The notes below the pieces were generated by a model. The model saw only the letters and a list, made by a program, of their open reading frames with translations, searched no databases and had not been told where the DNA came from. Below are positions 22,325 through 31,536 of a DNA stretch of 64,000 bases, in pieces (within the stretch, counting starts at the first letter, position 1; each line of letters opens with the position of its first letter). Both the position numbers and the translations under genes were made by a program. This stretch comes from Schistocerca nitens. Its lineage: Eukaryota > Arthropoda > Insecta > Orthoptera > Acrididae. The DNA lies in contig NC_064615.1 of NCBI RefSeq assembly GCF_023898315.1, positions 9,904,501 through 9,968,500 of the forward strand. The letters run 5' to 3'.

Positions 22325-23391
22325 TTAATGCAATAAATGCTCAAAATGATGTCCGTCAACCTGAATGCATTTGGCAATACATGTAACCATATATCTCTCA
22401 ACAGCGAGTAGTTCACCTTCTGTAATGTTCGTACATGCATCGAAAATGCGCTGACGCATGTTGTCAGGCGTTGTCGGTGGATCACGATAGCAAATATTCT
22501 TCAACTTTCCCCACAGAAAGAAATCCGGGGACGTCAGATCCGATGAACGTGCGGGCCATGCTATGGTGCTTCGACGACCAATCCACCTGTCATGAAATAT
22601 GCTATTCAGTACCGCTTCAACCGAAAGCGAGCTATGTGCCGGACATCTATCATGTTGGAAGTACATCGCCATTCTGTCATGCAGGGAAACATGTTGTAGT
22701 AACATCGGTGGAACATTACGTAGGAAATCAGCATACGTTGCAGCATTTAGACTGCCATCGATAAAATGGGGCCAATTATCCTTCCTTCGATAATGCCACA
22801 CCATACATTAACCCGCCAAGGTCGCTGATGTTCCACTTGTCGCAGCCATCGTGGATTTTCCGTTGCCCAATAGTGCATATTATGCCGGTTTACGTTACTG
22901 CTGTTGGTGAATGACGCTTCGTCGCTAAATAGAACGCGTGCAAAAAATCTGTCATCGTCCCGTAATTTCTCTTGTGCCCAGTGGCAGAACTGTACACGAT
23001 GTTCAAAGTCGTCGCCACGCAATTCCTGGTGCATAGAAATATGGTACGGGTGCAATAGATGTTGATGTAGCATACTCAACACCGACGTTTTTGAGATTCC
23101 AGATTCTCACACAGTTTTTCTGCTACTGATGTGCGGATTAGCCGCGACAGCAGCTAAAACGCCTACTTGGGCATCATCATTTGTTGCAGGTCGTGGTTGA
23201 CGTTTCACTTGTGGCTGAACACTTCCTGTTTCCTTAAATAACGTAACTATCCGGCGGACGGTCCGGACACTAGGATGATGTCGTCCAGGATACCGAGCAG
23301 CGTACATAGCGAACGCCCATTGGGCATTTTGATCACAATAGCCATACATCAACATGATATCAACATTTTCCGGAATTGCTAAACGGTCCAT
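22325..23391 (-). pseudogene. DD41D-type transposase, one stop and one frameshift
   Basis: It starts with MDRLAIPENVDIMLMYG at 23391 (DUF4817-like helix-turn-helix; YPGRHHPSVRTVRRIV). A TGA near 23104-23106 interrupts the frame, which continues to FSDEASF (first Asp), then a frameshift between about 22750 and 22800 leads to HDRCPAH (second Asp) and SSDLTSPDFFLWGKL (third). From second Asp to the Asp of SPDFF there are 41 intervening residues, the spacing described for the rosa-like DD41D group. It ends with HFEHLL, the usual C-terminus of this family. Confidence 0.9.
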
Positions 23392-23736
23392 TTTAACACG
23401 GGTAATCTATCACGAAGCAAACACTATCCGCACTGGTGGAATGTTACGTGATACCAGGTACTTATACGTTTGCGACTATTACAGCGCCATCTATCACAAA
23501 GCGAACAAAGTGGTCCAACTAATACATTCATATTTCTTTACGTACTACACGAATATGTAATAAAAAATGGGGGTTCCTATTTTAAAAAAAACGCAGTTGA
23601 TATCCGTTTGACATATGGGAGCGACATCTAACGGGCCAACCATAGCGCCATCTGGTTTCCCCCTTCTACATCTACATCTACATCTATACTCCGCGAGCCA
23701 CCTTACGGTGTGTGGCGGAGGGTACTTATTGTACCA

Positions 23737-24694
23737 CTATCTGATCCCCCCTTCCCTGTTCCATTCACGAATTGTGCGTGGGAAGAACGACTGCTTGTAA
23801 GTCTCCGTATTTGCTCTAATTTCTCGGATCTTTTCGTTGTGATCATTACGCGAGATATATGTGGGCGGTAGTAATATGTTGCCCATCTCTTCCCGGAATG
23901 TGCTCTCTCGTAATTTCGATAATAAACCTCTCCGTATTGCGTAACGCCTTTCTTGAAGTGTCCGCCACTGGAGCTTGTTCAGCATCTCCGTAACGCTCTC
24001 GCGCTGACTAAATGTCCCCATGACGAATCGCGCTGCTTTTCGCTGGATCATGTCTATCTCTTCTATTAATCCAACCTGGTAAGGGTCCCATACTGATGAG
24101 CAATACTCAAGAATCGGACGAACAAGCGTTTTGTAAGCTACTTCTTTCGTCGATGAGTCACATTTTCTTAGAATTCTTCCTATGAATCTCAACCTGGCGC
24201 CTGCTTTTCCCACTATTTGTTTTATGTGATCATTCCACTTCAGATCGCTCCGGATAGTAACTCCTAAGTATTTTACGGTCGTTACCGCTTCCAATGATTT
24301 ACCACCTATGGCATAATCGTACTGGAATGGATTTCTGCCCCTATGTATGCGCATTATATTACATTTATCTACATTTAGGGAAAGCTGCCAGCTGTCGCAC
24401 CATTCATTAATCCTCTGCAGGTCTTCCTGGAGTACGTACGAGTCTTCTGATGTTGCTACTTTCTTGTAGACAACCGTGTCATCTGCAAATAGCCTCACGG
24501 AGCTACCGATGTTGTCAACTAAGTCATTTATGTATATTGTAAACAATAAAGGTCCTATCACGCTTCCTTGCGGTACTCCCGAAATTACCTCTACATCTGC
24601 AGATTTTGAACCGTTAAGAATGACATGTTGTGTTCTTTCTTCTAGGAAATCCTGAATCCAATCACAAACCTGGTCCGATATTCCGTAAGCACGT
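23737..24694 (-). CDS. CR1-like LINE ORF2: C-terminal half of reverse transcriptase, frameshifted
   Basis: After the T-run shift the frame stays open: RAYGISDQVCDWIQ, SGVPQGSVIGPLLF, VRLFADDTVVY (catalytic motif C), DKCNIMRIHRG, VKYLGVTIRSDLKWNDH and YCSSVWDPY. It ends in TIREWNREGG at 23737. The first Met of this part is at 24561. All RT motifs are present. This half belongs to the same protein as 24662-26602. Confidence 0.92.
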
Positions 24695-26602
24695 ATTTTT
24701 TTTCACTAAACGTAAGTGCGGAACCGTATCAAATGCCTTCCTGAAGTCCAGGAATACGGCATCAATCTGCTCGCCAGTGTCTACGGCACTGTGAATTTCT
24801 TGGGCAAATAGGGCGAGCTGGGTTTCACATGATCTCTGTTTGCGGAATCCATGTTGGTTATGATGAAGGAGATTTGTATTATCTAAGAACGTCATAATAC
24901 GAGAACACAAAACATGTTCCATTATTCTACAACAGATTGACGTAAGTGAAATAGGCCTATAATTATTCGCATCTGATTTATGACCCTTCTTGAAAATGGG
25001 AACGACCTGTGCTTTCTTCCAGTCGCTAGGTACTTTACGTTCTTCCAGAGATCTACGATAAATTGCTGATAGAAAGGGGGCAAGTTCTTTAGCATAATCA
25101 CTGTAGAATCTTAAGGGTATCTCGTCTGGTCCGGATGCTTTTCCGCTACTAAGTGATAGCAGTTGTTTTTCAATTCCGATATCGTTTATTTCAATATTTT
25201 CCATTTTGGCGTCCGTGCGACGGCTGAAGTCAGGGACCGTGTTACGATTTTCCGCAGTGAAACAGTTTCGGAACACTGAATTCAGTATTTCTGCCTTTCT
25301 TCGGTCGTCCTCTGTTTCGGTGCCATCGTGGTCAACGAGTGACTGAATAGGGGATTTAGATCCGCTTACCGATTTTACATATGACCAAAACTTTTTAGGG
25401 TTCTTGTTTAGATTGTTTGCCAATGTTTTATGTTCGAATTCGTTGAATGCTTCTCTCATTGCTCTCTTTACGCTCTTTTTCGCTTCGTTCAGCTTTTCCT
25501 TATCAGCTATGATTCGACTACTCTTAAACCTATGGTGAAGCTTTCTTTGTTTCCGTAGTATCTTTCGTACATGATTGTTATACCACGGTGGATCTTTCCC
25601 CTCGCTTTGGACCTTAGTCGGTACGAACTTATCTAAGGCGTACTGGACGATGTTTCTGAATTTTTTCCATTTTTGTTCCACATCCTCTTCCTCAGAAATG
25701 AACGTTTGATGGTGGTCACTCAGATATTCTGCGATTTGTGCCCTATCACTCTTGTTAAGCAAATAGATTTTCCTTCCTTTCTTGGCATTTCTTATTACAC
25801 TTGTAGTCATTGATGCAACCACTGACTTATGATCACTGATACCCTCTTCTACATTCACGGAGTCGAAAAGTTCCGGTCTATTTGTTGCTATGAGGTCTAA
25901 AACGTTAGCTTCACGAGTTGGTTCTCTAACTATCTGCTCGAAGTAATTCTCGGACAAGGCAGTCAGGATAATGTCACAAGAGTCTCTGTCCCTGGCTCCA
26001 GTTCTGATTGTGTGACTATCCCATTCTATACCTGGTAGATTGAAGTCTCCCCCTATTACAATAGTATGATCACGAAACTTCTTCACGACGTTCTGCAGGT
26101 TCTCTCTGAGGCGCTCAACTACTACGGTTGCTGATGCAGGTGGCCTATAGAAGCATCCGACTATCATATCTGACCCACCTTTGATACTTAACTTAACCCA
26201 GATTATTTCACATTCGCATTCGCTAATAACTTCACTGGATATTATTGAATTCTTTACTGCTATAAATACTCCTCCACCATTGGAGTTTATCCTATCCTTG
26301 CGGTATATATTCCATTCTGTGTCTAGGATTTCGTTACTGTTCACTTCCGGTTTTAACCAACTTTCCGTTCCTAATACTATATGCGCACTATTTCCTTCAA
26401 TAAGAGATACTAATTCAGGAACCTTGCCCTGGATACTCCTGCAGTTTACCAATATTACGTTAACTTTTCCTGTTTTTGGTCTCTGAGGACGGACGTTCCT
26501 TATCAACGATGCTGATGTTCTCTCTGGTAAGCCGTCAGGTATTTTATCGTTTCGCCCAAGGGGGGGTCCCTCTAACCTAAAAAACCCCCGTGTGCACGCC
26601 AC
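24662..26602 (-). CDS. CR1-like LINE ORF2: endonuclease and N-terminal half of reverse transcriptase
   Basis: This is a 646-residue frame starting at the ATG at 26602. The endonuclease shows VNCRSIQGK, GTESWL (catalytic Glu), YRKDR, IGGDFNLPGIEWD and GISDHKSVV. The RT shows GKASGPDEIP, WKKAQVVPIFKKG, YRPISLTSICCRIME, HGFRKQRSCETQL and VFLDFRKAFDTVPH (motif A). Near 24696-24703 an eight-T run marks a frameshift, after which the protein continues in the frame of 23737-24561. Only this shift separates the copy from a complete ORF2, so it is the youngest LINE here. The protein would nick DNA and reverse-transcribe its own RNA. Confidence 0.93.
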   Translation of the reverse strand: MACTRGFFRLEGPPLGRNDKIPDGLPERTSASLIRNVRPQRPKTGKVNVILVNCRSIQGKVPELVSLIEGNSAHIVLGTESWLKPEVNSNEILDTEWNIYRKDRINSNGGGVFIAVKNSIISSEVISECECEIIWVKLSIKGGSDMIVGCFYRPPASATVVVERLRENLQNVVKKFRDHTIVIGGDFNLPGIEWDSHTIRTGARDRDSCDIILTALSENYFEQIVREPTREANVLDLIATNRPELFDSVNVEEGISDHKSVVASMTTSVIRNAKKGRKIYLLNKSDRAQIAEYLSDHHQTFISEEEDVEQKWKKFRNIVQYALDKFVPTKVQSEGKDPPWYNNHVRKILRKQRKLHHRFKSSRIIADKEKLNEAKKSVKRAMREAFNEFEHKTLANNLNKNPKKFWSYVKSVSGSKSPIQSLVDHDGTETEDDRRKAEILNSVFRNCFTAENRNTVPDFSRRTDAKMENIEINDIGIEKQLLSLSSGKASGPDEIPLRFYSDYAKELAPFLSAIYRRSLEERKVPSDWKKAQVVPIFKKGHKSDANNYRPISLTSICCRIMEHVLCSRIMTFLDNTNLLHHNQHGFRKQRSCETQLALFAQEIHSAVDTGEQIDAVFLDFRKAFDTVPHLRLVKKNTCLRNIGPGL

Positions 26603-26790
26603 ACGTACTCTGCTACCCTAGTAGCTGCTTCCGGTGTGTAGTGCACGCCTGACCTGTCTAGGGGGGCCCTACAGTTCTCCACCCAATAACGGAGGTCGAT
26701 GAATTTGCAACCATTATAGTCGCAGAGTCGTCTGAGCCTCTGGTTTACACCCTCCACACGGCTCCAAACCAGAGGACCGCGATCGACTCT
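26572..26790 (-). CDS. CR1-like LINE ORF1 C-terminal part with esterase-type motif (5' truncated)
   Basis: The frame is open from the truncated 5' end at 26790: VWSRVEGVNQRLRRLC, then FIDLRYWVENC and DRSGVHYTPEAA, ending at 26572. The D..GVHYT pattern resembles block V (Asp-x-x-His) of SGNH/GDSL esterases, a domain known in ORF1 of some CR1 elements. The same motif recurs in degraded form at about 59330-59440. Its end overlaps the ORF2 start in another frame by about 30 bases. The catalytic Ser block is lost with the 5' end. Confidence 0.75.
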   Translation of the reverse strand, partial: RVDRGPLVWSRVEGVNQRLRRLCDYNGCKFIDLRYWVENCRAPLDRSGVHYTPEAATRVAEYVWRAHGGFLG

Positions 26791-26865
26791 GGTAGACGAG
26801 TTTCGTTCTTTGTAGTTTTTTCGTTTGATGCTTATTTCGTGAGATATTTGGCCCGGTCACTATCA

Positions 26866-27055
26866 GTGGCGCGCGGTTGTAGGCGCTGCAGTCTGGAGCA
26901 GGGCGACCGCTACGGTCACAGGTTCAAATCCTGCCTCGGGCATGGATGTGTGTGATGTCCTTAGCCTAGTTCTGTTTAAGTAGTTCTAAATTCTAGGGGA
27001 CTGATGATCACAGCAGTTAAGTCCCATAGTGCTCAGAGCCATTTGAACCATATGA
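26866..27055 (+). repeat. tRNA-headed SINE, main family, copy 4
   Basis: The head is slightly shortened at the A box; the B box is GGTTCAAATCC. The duplication ACTATCA (26859-26865 and 27056-27062) brackets it and shows insertion in the right TIR of the 21858 transposon. Confidence 0.92.
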
Positions 27056-27239
27056 ACTATCAATGGACCTTCCTGTATAAGCTCAAGTAGCAACAGTGAA
27101 CTACAAAAAAAAATATGACAATCGATCGGTAAACCCATAGCAGCTGGTATGCCGACATGGAAAACAAAAATTCTACGAATTTATGTACCAACCTAATAGT
27201 TGCCGAGTATTTGGCAGCTGTGGTTTGCAGAGGGGTCTT

Positions 27240-27794
27240 CAACATCCCTGTGAGTATTCATCCTGACAGCCAACGCCATCGCTGAGCTCGCAGACCGCCG
27301 GAGGCAGCTGCCGACCCACATCCAGGGCCACAGGACGCCGAGGCTGCCAATCAGCCATCGTAGCGGCGCCCTGGATGCCGCGCGACCCGTTTTGCCGTCA
27401 GCGGCAAAATTATTTCCCCGCGGGCCCGGCGGCGCGCCAGGTCGGAGGTGAAGCGGGTTTTTCACGCCGCGCCGCGCCTCGCCGGTGGGCTGCGAGGAAA
27501 CCGGCACCCGGCGGCCGCTCCTCCCGCCGCGAGGAGCGAGGATGCGAGGCGAGGCGAGACGAGGCGAGGCTAGGCTGTGCCGGGCTCGTTCGAGCGCAGG
27601 TAGCGTCGTAGTGGCGGCTGCGTCACCGCCACGGGAGCACCGAAGCACCCAGCCGCCGAGTCTCTCGGAAAAGTGCCGGCAACCGGCTAGACCAGACGAT
27701 CAGCACACTCCGTGGCTATCTCGCAGGCGGTTGGATGCGCCGACCGTATATAAGCTGCTGCAGATATTTATCCTGAAGCAACTGATTAAACCTA
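27240..27794. promoter_or_regulatory. CpG-rich block with a TATA-like motif
   Basis: The segment is strikingly GC- and CpG-rich (GCGGGCCCGGCGGCGCGCC near 27419; a GAGGCGAGGCGAGACGAGG run near 27545) in a window otherwise near 40% GC by eye. Near its end CCGTATATAAGC (about 27746) is a TATA-like element followed by CTGCTGCAG. It could be the leader or promoter of a retroelement, an LTR, or a host promoter. The LINE fragment starting about 27795 is directly downstream but is 5'-truncated, so the two may be unrelated. Overlapping frames here reflect the GC content only. Confidence 0.45.
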
Positions 27795-29330
27795 GGGCTT
27801 TAAAAACCTGGACTTCACAAAGGCATACGACTCCACCGACAGACAGACTGTTGTTAGGATCCTAAAGAACAGAGGACTTGATGGAACTACACAAGAACTC
27901 TTAGAAGAAATTCTGTCAGACACAAAAGCGAGGGTGACATTCAGAGGAGCACTGTCAGAAGAATTTGAGGTCGAGACTGGTGTTAAACAGGGTGATGGAT
28001 TGTCACCATTGTTGTTCAATATAGCACTGGCCGAAGCGATCAGGCAGTGGAGAGCAATAAACGAGGAAATGGGAATACCAAAGACCCATGTGGGGGACAA
28101 AAAGGACAACAGGGCTCAAGTGGACTGCCAAACCTTTGCAGATGACATAGCAACAGAGGACTTGATGGAACTACACAAGAACTCTTAGAAGAAATTCTGT
28201 CAGACACAAAAGCGAGGGTGACATTCAGAGGAGCACTGTCAGAAGAATTTGAGGTCGAGACTGGTGTTAAACAGGGTGATGGATTGTCACCATTGTTGTT
28301 CAATATAGCACTGGCCGAAGCGATCAGGCAGTGGAGAGCAATAAACGAGGAAATGGGAATACCAAAGACCCATGTGGGGGACAAAAAGGACAACAGGGCT
28401 CAAGTGGACTGCCAAACCTTTGCAGATGACATAGCAATAGTGAGACGGAAGAAGACACAACTCGACAACTTAAGTAAGGTAGCCAGAAAGGTGGGACTGA
28501 GGATCGCCTATAACAAGACAAAGACATTAAACACGACTGCAGACTGGGAAACACAGGAAGGCACTGTGCAAATGGTGGACAAATTTCAATACCTGGGAGA
28601 ATTTATAACAGGAGCAAGGAGGGAATAACAGAGAGGATAAAGAAGATGAGGTCAGCCTTCTGCATGACGAGAGAGGTATACAATAAAAAGAATATATCCA
28701 CAGAGGCAAAGATAAGCCACTACAAGGCAACAGTGAGGAATGCAGTATTATATGCTGCTGAGACGATGACACTAGGAAGAAATGGGATGGAGCAACTAGA
28801 GAAAGAAGAGAGGAAAATACTGAGTAAAGTACTAGGTCCCAAAAGAGGTGGATGCGAAGACCTAGGGAAGAATTGTACCGGAACATTAGAGCAATATCTG
28901 GCGAAATCAGACTCAAAAGGACAAGGTTTGCTGGGCATGTAGTTAGGATAAGTATGGACAGAACGACGAAGAGAGTGTGGGAAACAACAGGGAGGACAAG
29001 AGAAAGACAGGAGCCAAGAGGATTGTAGGAATTGGGGATCAAGGTCGAAGGAAAGGAAAATTTGAGGAACAAATATACACCGACAAATATGCCGGAGATC
29101 AATGACAGAGAAGAATACAGGAAAAGATTAGAATGTCACCAGTGGAGCCGGCAGGAAAAACGGAAACTGAAGATCTCGGAAGAAGAGCGGTAGAGGAGAA
29201 GACAGAGAATGAAGAGGTTCTGGGAGAAGAAGAGAAAAATGCAGTCCACGAAGGGGCTACCCCTGGTCCTACAGAGGCCGTAACGCAAGAAGAAGAAGAA
29301 GCTGCTGCAGGCGACCAGCGACGGGAAACT
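27795..29330 (+). pseudogene. RTE-like LINE reverse transcriptase fragment, third family, with internal duplication
   Basis: Starting in motif A (LDFTKAYDSTD), the plus strand gives FEVETGVKQGDGLSPLLFN and CQTFADDIA (motif C), then a 284-bp exact tandem duplication repeats this section. It continues VGLRIAYNKTKT, FQYLGEFITG, ISHYKATVRNAVLYAAETM and ERKILSKVLGP. Past 28945 several frameshifts break the C-terminal basic region. The duplication is not a multiple of three and puts the copies in different frames. Similar blocks occur in the LINEs at 33816 and 37840. It is 5'-truncated; no tail or target duplication was identified. Confidence 0.85.
27871..28438 (+). repeat. 284-bp perfect tandem duplication inside the LINE fragment
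   Basis: The sequence starting AGAGGACTTGATGGAACTAC at 27871 recurs at 28155. Both copies encode the same peptide from TFRGALSEEFE through FADDIA without differences that I can see. The bases AAC precede both copies and could be the microhomology at the junction. Confidence 0.93.
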
Positions 29331-29537
29331 AGTTTTACGAGGTGCATTCAAGTTCTAAGGCCTCCGATTTTTTTTCTAATTAACTACTCACCCGAAATCG
29401 ATGAAACTGGCGTTACTTCTCGACGTAATCGCCCTGCAGACGTACACATTTTTCACAACGCTGACGCCATGATTCCATGGCAGCGGCGAAGGCTTTTTTA
29501 GGAGTCTGTTTTGACCACTGGAAAATCGCTGAGGCAA

Positions 29538-30694
29538 TCAATAGCAGCACGGCTGGTGAATGTGCGGCCACGGAGAGTGTATTTCATTGTTTGAAAAAAG
29601 CCAAAAGTCACTAGGAGCCAGGTCAGGTGAGTAGGGAGCATAAGGAATCACTTCAAAGTTGTTATCACGAAGAAACTGTTGCGTAACGTTAGCTCGATGT
29701 GCGGGTGCGTCGTCTTGATGAAACAGCACACGCGCAGCCCTTCCCAGACGTTTTTGTTGCAGTGTAGGAAGGAATTTTTTCAAAACATTTTCGTAGGATG
29801 CACCTATTACCGTAGCGCCCTTTGGAATGCAATGGGTAAGGATTACGCCCTCGCTGTCCCAGAACATGGACACCATCATTTTTTCAGCACTGGCGGTTAC
29901 CCGAAATTTTTTTGGTGGCGGTGAATCTGTGTGCTTCCATTGAGCTGACTGGCGCTTTGTTTCTGGATTGAAAAATGGCATCCACGTCTCATCCATTGTC
30001 ACAACCGACGAAAAGAAAGTCCCATTCATGCTGTTGTTGCGCGTCAACATTACTTGGCAACATGCCACACGGGCAGCCATGTGGTCGTCCGTCAGCATTC
30101 GTGGCACCCACCTGGATGACACTTTTCGCATTTTCAGGTAGTCATGCAGGATTGTGTGCACAGAACTCACAGAAATGCCAACTCTGGAGGCGATATGTTC
30201 AACAGTCATTCGGCAATCCCCCAAAACAATTCTCTCCACTTTCTCGATCATGTCGTCAGACCGGCTTGTGCGAGCCCGAGGTTGTTTCGGTTTGTTGTCA
30301 CGATGTTTTGCCGCCCGCATCTCGTGGTCGTGCGGTAGCGTTCTCGCTTCCCACGCCCGGGTTCCCGGGATCGATTCCCGGCGGGGTCAGGGATTTTCTC
30401 TGCCTCGTGATGGCTGGGTGTTGTGTTCTGTCCTTAGGTTAGTTAGGTTAAAGTAGTTCTAGGGGACTGATGACCATAGATGTTAAGTCCCATAGTGCTC
30501 AGAGCCATTTGAACCATTTTTTTTGATGTTTTGCCTTCATTAAACTGTCGCACCCACGAACGCACTTTCGACACATCCATAACTCCATCACCACATGTCT
30601 CCTTCAACTGTCGATGAATTTCAATTGGTTTCACACCACGCAAATTCAGAAAACGAATGATTGCACGCTGTTCAAGTAAGGAAAACGTCGCCAT
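29538..30694 (-). pseudogene. mariner DD34D transposase split by a SINE, plus one frameshift
   Basis: The N-terminus starts at 30694 with MATFSLLEQRAIIRFLNLRG, shown complete in 20 residues, followed by IEIHRQLKETCG and VRSWVRQFNEGKT. The SINE then interrupts. The rest (30320 downward) gives GDCRMTVEHIASRVGIS, SSRWVPRML, TMDETW (first Asp), HQDDAPAH (second) and YSPDLAPSDFWLF (third, 34 residues after the second). A frameshift near 29595 garbles the last residues. All three catalytic acids are intact, so the damage is only the insertion and this shift. Confidence 0.92.
30313..30524 (+). repeat. SINE with tRNA-Gly-like head and main-family tail
   Basis: The head reads GTGGTCGTGCGGTAGCG (A box), an anticodon-loop-like CTTCCCACGC, then GGATCGATTCCCGGCGGGG (B box). 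This resembles tRNA-Gly and is unlike the main-family head. From CTTAGGTTAGTTAGGTT onward the tail is the same as in the main family. Target-site duplication GATGTTTTGCC at 30302-30312 and 30525-30535. Confidence 0.9.
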
Positions 30695-30923
30695 TTTAAG
30701 TATTTAAAACAGTTCTCATTCTCGCCGCTGGCGGTAAAATTCCATCTGCCGCACGGTGCTGCCATCTCTGGGACGTATTGACAATGAATGCGGCCTCATT
30801 TTAAAACAATGCGCATGTTTCTATCTCTTTCCAGTCCGGAGAAAAAAAATTGGAGGCCTTAGAACTTGAATGCACCTCGTACTACCGTTGCCGCACTAGG
30901 CGGTGCCTCAGGTCCAATCACAT

Positions 30924-31021
30924 CAGTCCACACACTAACGAAAGCGTCGCATCACCCTTCCATTTTTGACCACAGTCCACACATTAACAAAAGCTTCGCA
31001 TCACTCCTCCATTTTTAAATT
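30924..31021. repeat. 49-bp imperfect tandem repeat, two copies
   Basis: CAGTCCACACACTAACGAAAG at 30924 (last base omitted in the match) recurs at 30973 as CAGTCCACACATTAACAAAA, both followed by CTTCGCATCAC-like and CCATTTTT blocks. Confidence 0.85.
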
Positions 31022-31247
31022 CATGGCACAGAACAACATTGGCCACTCTCAGAATGCATTTGCAGGGTGAAGAAAAATTCACGCACTCGGTCTTCGCAGC
31101 GCGATTCCTCACGTATTGGCAACACAAAAATGTCCTCATAAAATTCCGTCCTGTGCATATTTTGGGCCGTAATTGGACGTTAAGGATTAGCAATCTGGAA
31201 ATACTGTAGTCACATGTATGGAAATTACCTCTTCAGGAGATGAAGAT

Positions 31248-31480
31248 GCGCTCTGCAGTACGTGCAGTGGATAACGTTTTGGGTTAGCATGCTAGAGGTC
31301 GAGGGTTCGATTCTGGGTCGAGGCAAATTTGTTTTTATTTTCTAAAATTAGTTTACGGGGTACAATATCTGGTTTCTTAATCGTCGTACAGTGATTACAG
31401 TGGGACTCCTACAAAATATTCCCAGTTACGTACTACGAATACAGAAATGGAAGTACAACCGTTTTCATCGGTCAGTTTTT
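31248..31480 (+). repeat. fourth tRNA-headed SINE family, copy 1
   Basis: GTGCAGTGGATAACG (A-box-like) and GAGGGTTCGATTCTGGG (B box) form the head. The body includes ACAATATCTGGTTTCTTAATCG and ends ACGTACTACGAATACAGAAA...GTCAGTTTTT (pieces quoted separately). It matches 33050-33305 in the opposite orientation. Confidence 0.8.
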
Positions 31481-31536
31481 AAAGAAGCCTTTCGCACTTC
31501 ATGGAAGCTAATTGTTTCGCGCCACTGCATCTCCTA

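Larger units (their letters stand above)
23666..26790 (-). mobile_element. CR1-like non-LTR retrotransposon, 5'-truncated, little decayed
   Basis: The element reads on the minus strand and ends in a (TGTAGA)n tail seen as TCTACATCTACATCTACATC at 23664-23683 on the plus strand. It holds the end of ORF1 and nearly the whole of ORF2. It sits inside the right TIR of the DD41D transposon. Comparing with that transposon's left TIR shows no target-site duplication and about two lost bases. Confidence 0.9.
21858..27075 (-). mobile_element. DD41D-type transposon with long TIRs, carrying a LINE and a SINE
   Basis: The left TIR (21858 to about 22165) begins CACCGTGGTCCATTGATCG, includes GACCGGGCCAAATATCTCAC, and ends near GGCGCTATAATAGTCACAAA. 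The right TIR is its inverse but is broken up: 23430-23665, then 26791-26865, then 27056-27075. A CR1-like LINE interrupts it at about 23665 and a SINE at 26865. TA dinucleotides flank both ends (21856-21857 and 27076-27077). Without the insertions the element is about 1.9 kb. Confidence 0.9.
29338..30879 (-). mobile_element. mariner, third family, interrupted by a SINE
   Basis: Ends CGAGGTGCATTCAAGTTCTA at 29338 and the complement ending at 30879 form inverted repeats of about 40 bp with TA on each side (29336-29337 and 30880-30881). The transposase is on the minus strand. A SINE at 30313-30524 splits the gene. Length without the SINE is about 1.33 kb, normal for mariner. Confidence 0.92.

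Noticed and set aside
27193..27865. Long Arg/Pro/Ala-rich frames on both strands
   Set aside because: They follow from the high GC content of the CpG-rich block, which suppresses stop codons in all frames.
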